Positions 35,137 through 43,900 of a stretch of DNA of 64,000 nucleotides are shown here, piece by piece. This DNA comes from Prorocentrum cordatum. Taxonomy: Eukaryota; Sar; Dinophyceae; Prorocentrales; Prorocentraceae. The stretch spans positions 123,568 through 187,567 of the forward strand of contig CAUYUJ010019099.1 in assembly GCA_963575745.1 (NCBI GenBank), read 5' to 3'. A program made the translations under genes and the position numbers. The notes beneath the pieces were generated by a model. That model had not been told where the DNA came from, did not search any database, and worked only from the letters and a program-made list of their open reading frames with translations. Positions within the stretch are counted from its first letter, which is position 1. Each line of letters begins with the position of its first letter.

Positions 35137-37272
35137 GTGCAAACCCGAGACGACCCTCTGCTGCTTCCTCCGGGAGGCGGTGGAGGAGTTGGAGAAAGCC
35201 CAGCAGAGCTGTGGCTCCCTCCGGGGACTGCGGCGTGCCCGGTGAGAACCCGGGAACCTCTCTCTTCAAGACCTGGGCTCTACTGCCCGGGCCGCCCTTC
35301 GGGGTGTGCCTCAGAGCAATCTGAGGAAACGCTGGAGCCCGCAGAAGCTTTCGAGCACGCTGTGGGGGAAGGCTCGGCCGCGTACGCGGTTGTGCTCTCG
35401 AGTGATCGAGAGAAATGCTGGGTTGATGCCAGCTCTCCCTCCGCGGGTGCGATGCGCGGACACCCCCGGGTTAACCACGCCGGGGTTCATCGACACTTCA
35501 CGGCAGTCGCTCGGGAGTCTCCACTCTCCGAGAGAGATAGTAGTGAAGGGCACCTCGATCCTACCGAGGCTAAACACAGGACCTATGCAGCGGGCGCTCG
35601 GGAGTCTCCTCTCCCTTGGCAGCTAGCTGTTGTGGAAGCCCCAGCTCCGGCTGGGCGCCTGGCCGCGCCGCGCTGTGCGGCCGGGGGAAGTCCCGCGAAA
35701 GCGGGCCCTGGTTCCCCTCCAGGTGGGCCTCGTGCCAAGGGGACCCGGTGGTTCATCACATCGGGTTACACTGAAGGACACGAAGGTTTGGAGAGAATGT
35801 CTGTATGTGCGGAAGCGTGGTGTGGCGGTGCCGCGGCGGGTGCGGTGGGCGGACGCGACTGCGGTCTGCGCTGGGAGGACGAAACGCCCGCGAATTTTTC
35901 GCGGGCGTTTTCGGCGCCAGCGCGGGCTGTGCGGCGCGGGGAGGAGGCCTTTGGGTCAGTGCGCTGGGAGGGGGAAACTATCGCGAATTTTTCGCGACGG
36001 TTTTCTGCTTCGGCGTGTGGCCTGTTGGGCCGAGCGGGCGTCTCGGGAATGGCGCCCTCGGAGGGGGAAACGCTCGCGGATTTTTCCCGAGGGTCTTCTG
36101 CTCCGGGGGCCGCTCGGTGCGGATGTGTCTTTTCGGAGGCAGCGCGCTGGGAGGGGGGAACTATCGCGAATTTTCCGCGAGAGTTTCTCGATTCTGCGCG
36201 TGCGGCGGGCGCGGTGGGCGGACGCGACTGCGGTCCGCGTTCGGAGCAGGAAACGCTCGCGAAATTTTCGCGGCCGTCTTCGGCTCTGGCGCGGGCTGTG
36301 CGCTGCGGAGAGGAGGCTACAGGGCGCTGGGAGGGAGAGTTTCTTTCGGACTTTTCGCGGGAGGTTCCGGCTGCGTCGCGGGCTTCGGCTCCGGTCTTGC
36401 CAGGCGGGATCGCGCGGGCCTCGGATTCCGTCGCTTTGCCCGTCCCAGCGCGGCTCGCTGATCATTCGCCGTGGGAAAGCAGTGATGGCCGTGATTTTAT
36501 AGAGGATTTCGACGCGGGGGAACTTGATGCTTTTGCCGCCAGCGATTGTGACGACGACGACGAGAATGACGATGACGACGATTGGTTTGGAGCTGACGAC
36601 GTCGTCTGGTCAGCCCCGGTCCCGGCGTCCTCTTTGGCAGTGGCGTTGGCCTCGGCTTCTGTCGCGGCCGTGGTCTCGGTCCGGGCTCCGTCTGTGCGGG
36701 GCGCGGAGCGCGCCCCGCAGCTGGGGGGATCTGTGGAGTGGGAGGACCGGCTGCGTGAGAGCTTGCGCGCAGAGCACGACGTGATCAGGGAGGAAGCCGT
36801 GGATGATGCCGCCTGGGAGGCAGCGCAGCGCGAGCAGAAAGCGCATCGCAATGCGTGCCGCGCGTCGCTTCGGAGGTCGCGCTGTGCGCGGCGGGAGGCG
36901 GAGTGGGCGCGGCGGACGGAGGCGGCGGCGGCGCGTAACGAAGAGATGGCGGTCCGTGTCCCGCTTCCAGTCGTGCCGCGCCTTCTTCCGCGCGATGAGT
37001 CGCCGCGTGCGCGCGATGAGTCGCCGCGGCGTGCCCGGGTGTCTCGCGCGGCGCTGGGGGGGCGGAGAAGCGCGCGACTGCAGCAGTTTCTGAATGCCCG
37101 AGCGGCGCGGGCTGTCGATTCGGTGCCCACCCCGCGCGTGGCGCTGTCGTCTCTGGAAGCGCGGGTGTCTGCGCTGTCAGTCGGGGAGGTTGCGCTGATT
37201 GCAGTTTCAGTTTTTGCTGCGCTGGGTCTGTTCCCGCCAAGGCCACAAGTTCTTTCGGGTGCCGCGCTGTGA
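35137..37272 (+). CDS. Acidic, low-complexity N-terminal ORF of the Helitron-like element
   Basis: Open frame of 711 codons; GC-rich and of unknown function. Residues about 240-430 contain six or so copies of a W-E-G-E-T-I-A-N-F-S-R motif. This is a translation of a diverged extension of the neighbouring minisatellite (TATCGCGAATTTTTCGCG). Residues about 450-495 form an acidic tract (SDGRDFIEDFDAGELDAF, then DDDDENDDDDDWF). A basic, helical Arg/Ala-rich part follows (about 540-660), with a doubled PRDESPRARDESPRRA motif, and then a short hydrophobic stretch (VGEVALIAVSVFAALGLFP) at the end. The start codon is uncertain. It could be the N-terminal part of the Helitron polyprotein or an independent ORF1-like product. 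No known domain is seen. Confidence 0.45.
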   Translation: MQTRDDPLLLPPGGGGGVGESPAELWLPPGTAACPVRTREPLSSRPGLYCPGRPSGCASEQSEETLEPAEAFEHAVGEGSAAYAVVLSSDREKCWVDASSPSAGAMRGHPRVNHAGVHRHFTAVARESPLSERDSSEGHLDPTEAKHRTYAAGARESPLPWQLAVVEAPAPAGRLAAPRCAAGGSPAKAGPGSPPGGPRAKGTRWFITSGYTEGHEGLERMSVCAEAWCGGAAAGAVGGRDCGLRWEDETPANFSRAFSAPARAVRRGEEAFGSVRWEGETIANFSRRFSASACGLLGRAGVSGMAPSEGETLADFSRGSSAPGAARCGCVFSEAARWEGGTIANFPREFLDSARAAGAVGGRDCGPRSEQETLAKFSRPSSALARAVRCGEEATGRWEGEFLSDFSREVPAASRASAPVLPGGIARASDSVALPVPARLADHSPWESSDGRDFIEDFDAGELDAFAASDCDDDDENDDDDDWFGADDVVWSAPVPASSLAVALASASVAAVVSVRAPSVRGAERAPQLGGSVEWEDRLRESLRAEHDVIREEAVDDAAWEAAQREQKAHRNACRASLRRSRCARREAEWARRTEAAAARNEEMAVRVPLPVVPRLLPRDESPRARDESPRRARVSRAALGGRRSARLQQFLNARAARAVDSVPTPRVALSSLEARVSALSVGEVALIAVSVFAALGLFPPRPQVLSGAAL

Positions 37273-39028
37273 CGCGCGCGATGGCGCGCGCGCGGATGTG
37301 GAAAGAGAGAGAGAGCTTCTGGCGCGACGTGGACGCTCCGTCCGATGCGGCGCCGTCTGCTGCGAAGGTTCGGGTCGCCAAGTGGTTTTACTGTGGCCTG
37401 CGTGGGCTCTCCGCGCGGAGGTGCGGGGGGCGGCGCGTGTGCGCGCGCAGGTTCTCCCCCGGCATTGGCATCCGCGCTGCCAAGGCCAGGGCGGGCCGGG
37501 GCGCGGACGAGTGCGTGGGGGCGCTGCCTGGAGGGCGTCGCAGAGGGCGGGGCAGTGCGTTGGCGATGCGGCTTTGCGCGTGGCCTGTGTCTTCGCCGCG
37601 CTGGGCGGTGTGTCCTGCGCTGTGTGTTCCCGCGTGGGACGACTCGGTGCTGCTGGGGGGTTTGGCGCGTCCCGTGCGTGGAGGCGGCGCCTTCGACGTG
37701 GCGTCGCGTCGGGGCGACTCGGAGTTGTTGATGCGGGAGATCGCCTGGGGCCGTGGCGGAATAAGTGTCTGCATTTGAGTGTCGCTCGGTGCGGGGGTGC
37801 TGGCGCGCGCGCGCAGGCGGAGGGCTTCTTCGAGTTGCAGTGCGCTAATGATTCCGGAGCTGGGGCGTGCGGTGACGCGGCGGAGAAGGCGAACTTTGCT
37901 CTCGTGCAGGATTGGCTGGAGTCGCGCCGTTCGAGGATGCGAGTCTATGAGGCGGAGAGTGCAGATGGTTTACTGCGTGGGGAGTGTTCCGGCGCGTGGT
38001 TTTTGGGTTCCGCGGGGGGGGCCGAGATCGGCAGCGTTGTGTGGTACCCAGAGGGCCATGTCGCGACGGTCGTTGATGTGGACGGTCGCTTGGCCGCTGG
38101 CGTATCTCTCGGAGCCACAGGCGCCGCGCCGTGGCTGCGGTCGATTGCAGGCGCGCCGAAGAGGAGTGCGCCGAAAAAGAAGGCAGCCGCGAAAAGCAAG
38201 CGAGGTGCGCATCTCCGCGGTGCGCAGAACCCGAACGTCATGGCGGGCGTTGCTGCGCGGGAGCGACGCGCGACCGGTGAGGATGGGGCGCCGTCGTCGT
38301 CTGGCGAGGACATGCCAGTCATCCCGGGAGTCACCGTCGACGATGCCGATTCGGGCGATGCCGCGGGGGCGTCCGTGCTTCGTCGACCTGCAGCTGCGGT
38401 CGCCACGCGCGGCCGTGCGTCTGGGGACGAGAGCGATTCGGGTGAGGACATGCCGATGCTTCCAGGGGTTACGGTGGAAGAGGATGACGCGGGGGCTGCT
38501 CGGGCGCGATCGGACGCCGTCGCACCGCAGGCATCGGCTGCGAGGCGCGCTCTTCGGGGCGCGGCTTCGGCCGCGGCGCCGCCGAGCGATTCTTATGGCG
38601 AGGAGATGCCTGTCCTTCCTGGAGTGACCGTGGACGTCGGGGGTGCTGACGATGGTGCAAGCGATGGCAGCGGGCCGGCCGCGCGTCCGCGCGGTGCCCG
38701 GAGAGCGCGCCGGAAGCGCGGGGCCGCGGACGGGGCGCTTGCGTCCGAGGCAGAGTCCCGGCAGTTCCAGCCGGATTACGTGGACGAGGACCGCTGCAAA
38801 GGGCTGGCGTGGGGGGGGGCTGGGGGCGAGAGCAGTGCCGGTTTCGGCCGAAGACGGGGGGCGACGTGTGCGGGAAGTGCGCTCGATATGGGTGCCCGCA
38901 CGGGCGCGTCAGGGGCCCCATTCCTGCATGCGCGTTGGATAAGTTCAAGGAGTTTGCGCTCAAGGCAAACAAGCCATCTAAGCAGTGGTACGCGCGGCAC
39001 GCGATGTGGGACGTGGCGTCGAAGATGA
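37199..39028 (+). CDS. Helitron-associated ORF with three MPxxPGVTV repeats
   Basis: Open frame of 609 codons. The first half (to about 37,800) is Arg/Ala/Gly-rich and may not be the coding frame; an alternative frame from 37,269 starts MTRAMARARMWKERESFW. From about 37,830 the protein is more ordinary (SADGLLRGECSGAWFLGS, SVVWYPEGHVATVVDVDG). A Lys-rich segment (APKKKAAAKSK) follows, then three spaced copies of an acidic/Ser motif: SGEDMPVIPGVTVDD, SGEDMPMLPGVTVEE and YGEEMPVLPGVTVD. Near the end RCKGLAW begins a zinc module that continues in another frame after a G9 run at 38,811-38,819; adding one G restores it. Residues after that point are out of frame. Function unknown. Confidence 0.5.
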   Translation: MQFQFLLRWVCSRQGHKFFRVPRCDARDGARADVERERELLARRGRSVRCGAVCCEGSGRQVVLLWPAWALRAEVRGAARVRAQVLPRHWHPRCQGQGGPGRGRVRGGAAWRASQRAGQCVGDAALRVACVFAALGGVSCAVCSRVGRLGAAGGFGASRAWRRRLRRGVASGRLGVVDAGDRLGPWRNKCLHLSVARCGGAGARAQAEGFFELQCANDSGAGACGDAAEKANFALVQDWLESRRSRMRVYEAESADGLLRGECSGAWFLGSAGGAEIGSVVWYPEGHVATVVDVDGRLAAGVSLGATGAAPWLRSIAGAPKRSAPKKKAAAKSKRGAHLRGAQNPNVMAGVAARERRATGEDGAPSSSGEDMPVIPGVTVDDADSGDAAGASVLRRPAAAVATRGRASGDESDSGEDMPMLPGVTVEEDDAGAARARSDAVAPQASAARRALRGAASAAAPPSDSYGEEMPVLPGVTVDVGGADDGASDGSGPAARPRGARRARRKRGAADGALASEAESRQFQPDYVDEDRCKGLAWGGAGGESSAGFGRRRGATCAGSALDMGARTGASGAPFLHARWISSRSLRSRQTSHLSSGTRGTRCGTWRRR

Positions 39029-40122
39029 AGCCTGAGCTGAAGTCCTTGTGTGATGTGGACGAGCACAAGCCATTTGTGTTAACGAACAGTGAGTACGAGC
39101 AGTGCCTCAAGCAAGTCCATGACAATCTCCGAACTAATAAGAACCATGGCCGTTCTGGCTTCGTATACGAGAAGGGGGCAGGGGTGCGGACACTGCAGGA
39201 TCGCTGCGGGGAGGGAACTACTCGGTTCGGATCGGAGAGGGAGTCCTACAATGGGCAGCAGGGGGGGAAGGTTTTCATGTGGTACAGCAGGGCGGTCTTC
39301 AACAAGTACCTGGGGCAGCTGCAAGCTTCCGAAATGGATTGTAGCGAGAAGGACTGCGTGGAGGCGTTGCGGTTGACCAGCGAGGAGATCCCGCGGTACC
39401 CAATGAAGCAGCAGTATCTGAAGCCGTACGCAGGCCCGCAGTGCTATCCGCACATTGATCCGCGTTCGAAGGAGAACAGGCTGCACGCGAACGAGAAAAT
39501 GGGGCATGCGCCCGGAGAGGATCCGCAGGGGGGCGGCGACGGCGGCGCTAGGCCCGAGGCGTGCGGGGGAGCCGACGACGGGGCGTCGCACTTGTTCTGT
39601 ATGCGGAATTGGGCGCAGTGCGATCGGTGCCACTGCTGGCGCCTGCTTCTGCCTGCCTGCGCTGCGCGCGCGCGAGGGGATGAGTACTACAGGGTTCGCG
39701 ACGCCGACTTGGATTGGGAGGGGTGGTTGAGGGGGGCGGCGCATCGGTGTGCGGCGGCGGCTGGTGCGTCGAGAGACCAGGACGCTGCGCTCGGTGGGCG
39801 GGGCGGCGACGCCGTGGAGGGTGCGATGCAGCAGGGCGGCGCCGCGGACGAGGGCGGGGGTGGGGGGGGGGGTGCGCGGCGGCGCTCGGAAGCGGCGCCT
39901 GGGGCGGAAGACGTCCGAGGCGGAGGCTGCCGAGCCCGCCGCGGTGCGCGGCGGGGCGCGCAAGCGGCGGCTGGGGCGCAAGACGTCCGAGGCAGAGGCT
40001 GCTGGGGGCGACGCGGGGCGCGAGGCCGCGGGGGCCGGGCGCGCGGGGGAGGGCGCCGCGGAGGTGGCGGCGGCGCGGAAGCGGCGGCTGGGGCGCAAGA
40101 CGTCCGAGGCAGAGGCTGCTGA
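38809..40122 (+). CDS. Cys-rich zinc module and possible CW-type zinc finger
   Basis: The credible part is about 38,820-39,865. It opens with REQCRFRPKTGGDVCGKCAR and YGCPHGRVRGPIP. Together with the RCK of the preceding frame this makes a Cys/His cluster ending in a PHGxxxGPIP motif that I associate with plant- and alga-type nuclear proteins. A Lys/Asp-rich helical region follows, with KQWYARHAMWDVASKMKPEL and an SYNGQQGGKVFMWY segment. Near 39,600-39,735 the pattern NWAQCDRCHCWRLL followed by DWEGW fits the start of a CW zinc finger (W-x-QC-x2-C-x-x-WR). The later Cys pair of a CW finger is not clear. CW fingers read methylated histone H3. The frame fails at a G11 run near 39,862; after it, the frame of the next ORF takes over. 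Confidence 0.55.
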   Translation: MGGGWGREQCRFRPKTGGDVCGKCARYGCPHGRVRGPIPACALDKFKEFALKANKPSKQWYARHAMWDVASKMKPELKSLCDVDEHKPFVLTNSEYEQCLKQVHDNLRTNKNHGRSGFVYEKGAGVRTLQDRCGEGTTRFGSERESYNGQQGGKVFMWYSRAVFNKYLGQLQASEMDCSEKDCVEALRLTSEEIPRYPMKQQYLKPYAGPQCYPHIDPRSKENRLHANEKMGHAPGEDPQGGGDGGARPEACGGADDGASHLFCMRNWAQCDRCHCWRLLLPACAARARGDEYYRVRDADLDWEGWLRGAAHRCAAAAGASRDQDAALGGRGGDAVEGAMQQGGAADEGGGGGGGARRRSEAAPGAEDVRGGGCRARRGARRGAQAAAGAQDVRGRGCWGRRGARGRGGRARGGGRRGGGGGAEAAAGAQDVRGRGC

Positions 40123-40696
40123 GAGCGTTGCGGGGCGCAGGGGCGCGGAGGAGGGGCGAGCTGGCGAGGGGGGCGCGGAGGTGCCGGAGGCGCGCCGGGG
40201 GCGCCGGAGACTCGAGCGCAAGACGTCCGCCGAAGAATGGGCCGAAGCGGGCGGTGCGGTCCGCGGAGCCGTGGAGGAGGAGGGCGGTGGTGACGAGGCT
40301 TGCGGCGGCATGGCGGAGTTATCGGCTTCGGATTGCGACGACGAGCGTTCTGCGTCAGATCATGAGTGCGCCTCGGAAGAAGACGCGGCGCCGCTGCCGC
40401 GCGAGGTGCGCAGCGCGCTCGATGCGGAGCTGGCGCGTTTCGCGGGTGCTGGGCCGCCGACGGAGGCAGACCTGGCGGGGGCGCGAGCGGCCGAGGAAGG
40501 GCGCGGGAGCGCGCCGCGCCGCGCGGGATTGTCGCGAACCCGAGGTGGGGATGCGCGGGCGTGGGCAGTTGCAACCTTGTCCCACCTCAAGGACAAGCGG
40601 ATGGTGGCATTGGTCGGTGCCGTCCGCGAGTACCTGGTGTTGTGCCGTCAGTGCGACCGGGGTAGTTTTCGGATCCAGGGGTCGGACGGCGATTAG
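39749..40696 (+). CDS. Basic repeat region (KRRLGRKTSEAEAA) of the Helitron-like protein
   Basis: True coding probably starts after the G11 run at about 39,870. Four repeats of a basic motif follow: ARKRRLGRKTSEAEAA three times and RRRLERKTSAEEWAEA once, separated by Gly/Ala/Glu spacers. The fourth, diverged copy keeps the basic and acidic pattern only in this frame, which supports it over the overlapping one. The motif looks like a repeated nuclear-localisation or DNA/RNA-binding patch and could be phosphorylated at RKTSE. A segment AVATLSHLKDKRMVALVGAV and VLCRQCDRGSF follows before an in-frame TAG at 40,694-40,696. Reading continues sensibly past the stop (LWVALMEPGRPGQFGRVLLE). Confidence 0.5.
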   Translation: MRRRLVRRETRTLRSVGGAATPWRVRCSRAAPRTRAGVGGGVRGGARKRRLGRKTSEAEAAEPAAVRGGARKRRLGRKTSEAEAAGGDAGREAAGAGRAGEGAAEVAAARKRRLGRKTSEAEAAESVAGRRGAEEGRAGEGGAEVPEARRGRRRLERKTSAEEWAEAGGAVRGAVEEEGGGDEACGGMAELSASDCDDERSASDHECASEEDAAPLPREVRSALDAELARFAGAGPPTEADLAGARAAEEGRGSAPRRAGLSRTRGGDARAWAVATLSHLKDKRMVALVGAVREYLVLCRQCDRGSFRIQGSDGD

Positions 40697-40979
40697 TTGT
40701 GGGTTGCGCTGATGGAGCCGGGGCGGCCAGGACAGTTCGGGCGCGTGCTGCTGGAGCTGGAGGATCGCGCGCGCGGTCGTGGGCCGAGCGCGGAGCGTTC
40801 GTCTTGGGAGGCGATAGCCGTGGAGGAGATTTCCGTCGTCGCTCGGAGTGGCCCCGAGTGCGTTTCGAGTGTAGTATGTTGCAGACGCCGGTCGTGTCCG
40901 AGAGCGGCGGGACGCAGTGGCGGGCGGTGCGGTGCTGCGATGAGCCGGGCGGGGGCGATGCGGACGATTTCCAGGCTCT
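40697..40979 (+). pseudogene. Frame-shifted linker between the basic region and Rep
   Basis: Protein-like sequence appears in turn in three frames: LWVALMEPGRPGQFGRVLLE after the TAG, then CSMLQTPVVSESGGTQWRAV with CCDEPGGGDADDFQALC, then the frame used by the Rep ORF (ESRVAAGFAANVVRDDDVVV). This points to two single-base indels in about 250 bp. It is probably part of one continuous polyprotein that is broken here. Confidence 0.5.
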
Positions 40980-43900
40980 GTGCAGCGCGAGTCGCGGGTC
41001 GCGGCCGGCTTCGCAGCGAACGTGGTTCGGGATGACGACGTGGTCGTGTTGCCTGTGGAGCGGCCTGCCGGGTGGACGGAGCCCGCGCACATGGCGGGGG
41101 CGTGGTGGCGGGGCCAGGGCTCGCGGGAGCGCAGAGCAGAGGAGGGGGAGAATCCCGGGCGCGTCTGGGTGGGCCAGCTGCAGGAGGACGCCGGCGTGGC
41201 GGGGCTGCTGCCCGAGGGCGGCGCGGGCGAGCGCACTGCGAAAGAGGGGCTCGACGCGCTGCAGCAGGCCGGTCAGGAAGCGCGGGGGGCGGGTCGCGCG
41301 GGTCGTGGCCGGGGGCGCCGGGCGAAGAAGCGCGGTCGGTACGGGAATGTTTTGCGGGCCGTAATTCGGACCAGATGGGCGCCTGGGAGGTCGTCGGAAG
41401 GTGCCGGCCCGGGCGTCGCGGAGTCGTTTGTGTTTGGATCAGCGCCAGAATCGGAGCATTGGGAGATTCGTCCGAATTCGCGTTTGCGCGAGCGCTGCGG
41501 AGGGCATGTAAACCAGCGAGCGCGTGTTGCTGCAGGGGACGTACACCAGAAGTGCATGCTGCTGGCGCTGAAGACGGTGCCGCTGCGCGTGGCGAAGTAT
41601 GACGTGCAGCTGCGCGATGCGTCCGTGCTGGCCGTGCAGGCGGCGCAGGCGATCCTGACGCGCATGGTGAAGTTCACGTGCCACGAGTGCCAGGAGCGGT
41701 TCCCGGCGTTCCACCCTGCCTTCGAGCCGCAGGACCAGCTGGCGGATGAGATGCTGCTGCTGCGTCGCGGCGGGGACGGGCTGGCTGCGTGCAGCACGGA
41801 GGTGGCCGAGTGGGACGAGGTGCCGCCGAGCGACCCGCCGGATGGCTTCGCCCTGGAGTGCGCAGGCGTGTGCATGCGGTGTAGGCGGGATCTGGACAAG
41901 CAGGCGTCGGCCGCGCCCACGGAAGACGACCTGTATCAGGTGGTGGGTCTCCGCACCGCGCAGAATCACATGGACCCGTGCTTCCGGTTCCCCTCCGATG
42001 ACCTGCGCGACCTGTTCGACCAGGCCACGCTCACGGAGAGCCTGCTCATTGCTCTGGACCACGTGCAGGTGCATCTGGCCACCGTGTCTCGGACAGGGCT
42101 GCGCAAGTTCCGCAAGAACATCATCTCGTTCCCGCAGGATGTGGCCGGGTTCGCGCGGCGTCACGAGCTAATGAAGGGGTACCGCGTCGGGGATCGCGTG
42201 AACTCGGTGCGCGGATTTGGCGAGCGCCCCGACGACCCGCACCGCCCGGAGCGCATTGCCGCGGGGGGCACGGACGAGGAGCGGCAGCGCTTCGGCGTGG
42301 ACGTGTACGGGCGCCTGGTGTTTCCCGGTCGGGTCGCGGAGGTGCTGCTCAATGGGGAAGTGATCATCGACTACGACCATGGCGGCAGGGGGAGGGAGCT
42401 TCAGGAGAACGTGGAGCCGCGGGTGATGCTGCCCTGGCACCCGAGGAAGGTGCACTTCAGTCTGATGCTGCGGCGGAACGTTGGTTTCGGGAAGGAGGTG
42501 GTCGAGGGCCTGCACGTGCGCTGGCGCTACTGTGGGCACCTGCTGCGGGCGCTGTGCGCGTTCGCCGGCACGTACGGGCCCTGGCGCCTGGGCGGCACTG
42601 CGAATGAGCCCATGCACAAGTACTACGACCCGCGTTTGTTTGATGTGCTGCCGGACGACGACATCATCCGGTGCTATGCGCCGAAGGAGAGCGACGCCGG
42701 CGCCGTGCTGTCGGGGGACGAGGCGGGGGAAGCCGAGGGGCCGGGGCCGGTGACTCGGGCGGAGGCCATTGCCAGGGATACTGTTCCGTGTGGCGTCGAC
42801 GTCGTCACGCCGCGGCAGTTCATTGCCGCGGGTTTCGACGTGCACTTCGTGGGGCCGCGTGATGAGACTCAGCGAGGGGCGAGAGTCCGCGACGGCGACG
42901 GCGCACAGCGTGGCGACGAGGGCGGCCAGGACGCCGCGGGCGACGGTGGTGCGATGGAGGCAGATGAGGACCAGTTCGATGTCGGGGACGGAGACGAGGC
43001 CATGGCCGTCGATCACGATGTGTTCAGTGCTTGGCTCGAGAAGGCGCAGTTCAGGTACGGCGGGGCTTTGCAGCGATGGTGGGCGGGGCTGCAGCCGGAG
43101 GCGGAGGGTCATTTGGAGGGGCTGAAGTTTGGTGATGACGAGACGACGGAGGACCTTTTCGGGCGCTTGCTGGACGCGGCGCGGGGGGAGAGCAAAGTGG
43201 TGGCCGTGCAGAGGGATCGGGTGCCCGTGGAGTGCGTGTGCGTCGATTTCCTCGTGCACTGGATTGGGCCGCGGGTCGGGGGGCCGTTCTCTGACCCGGG
43301 CGGGGGCGTGACTCCAGAGGCGGTCCTGGACGATGTGATGCTGGAGTTGGCCATGGCTGGCAGGTTCGTGGGAGCTGCTCAGGACAAGGATACGGGGTGC
43401 GTGGAGGAGAGTTTGCCGGAGTTTGACGAGGACGAGGAGGTCGCGCGGACGGGGGAGCGGATGATTTACGGGTGGCCTGGCCAGAGTGACGACCCGATCC
43501 CGGCGCGTTCCGTCGGTCGCTTCGCGAGGGCGTTCCCGTTGGAGTTCCCGATGGGCATCGGCGACCTTTTCGAGGGCCGTCCTCGCCGGGTCTCCGTGCA
43601 GGAGTGGGTGCAGCACCTGATGCGCTACCGCGCCGGGCAGTTCGTTGGTGGTCCGCGTGGGCAGCGCGTGATGTGGGCCATGGTGAACGTGCTGCTCCTG
43701 AACGAGGCCCGGGCGAAGGGTTTCGGCGTGTATCGGACCATGTACAGGCGGGCGGGGCTCGCGGTGCAGGGCCCGAGTGTGATGACCAAGGGTGGGCTTA
43801 GGCAGATCTTGGAGAGCGAGGACCGTGTGCGGATCCTGGTGGGTCAGCTGGCGAACGTTGGGGGCGACGTGCCCTCGACCACGATGCATTGGTCCTATGA

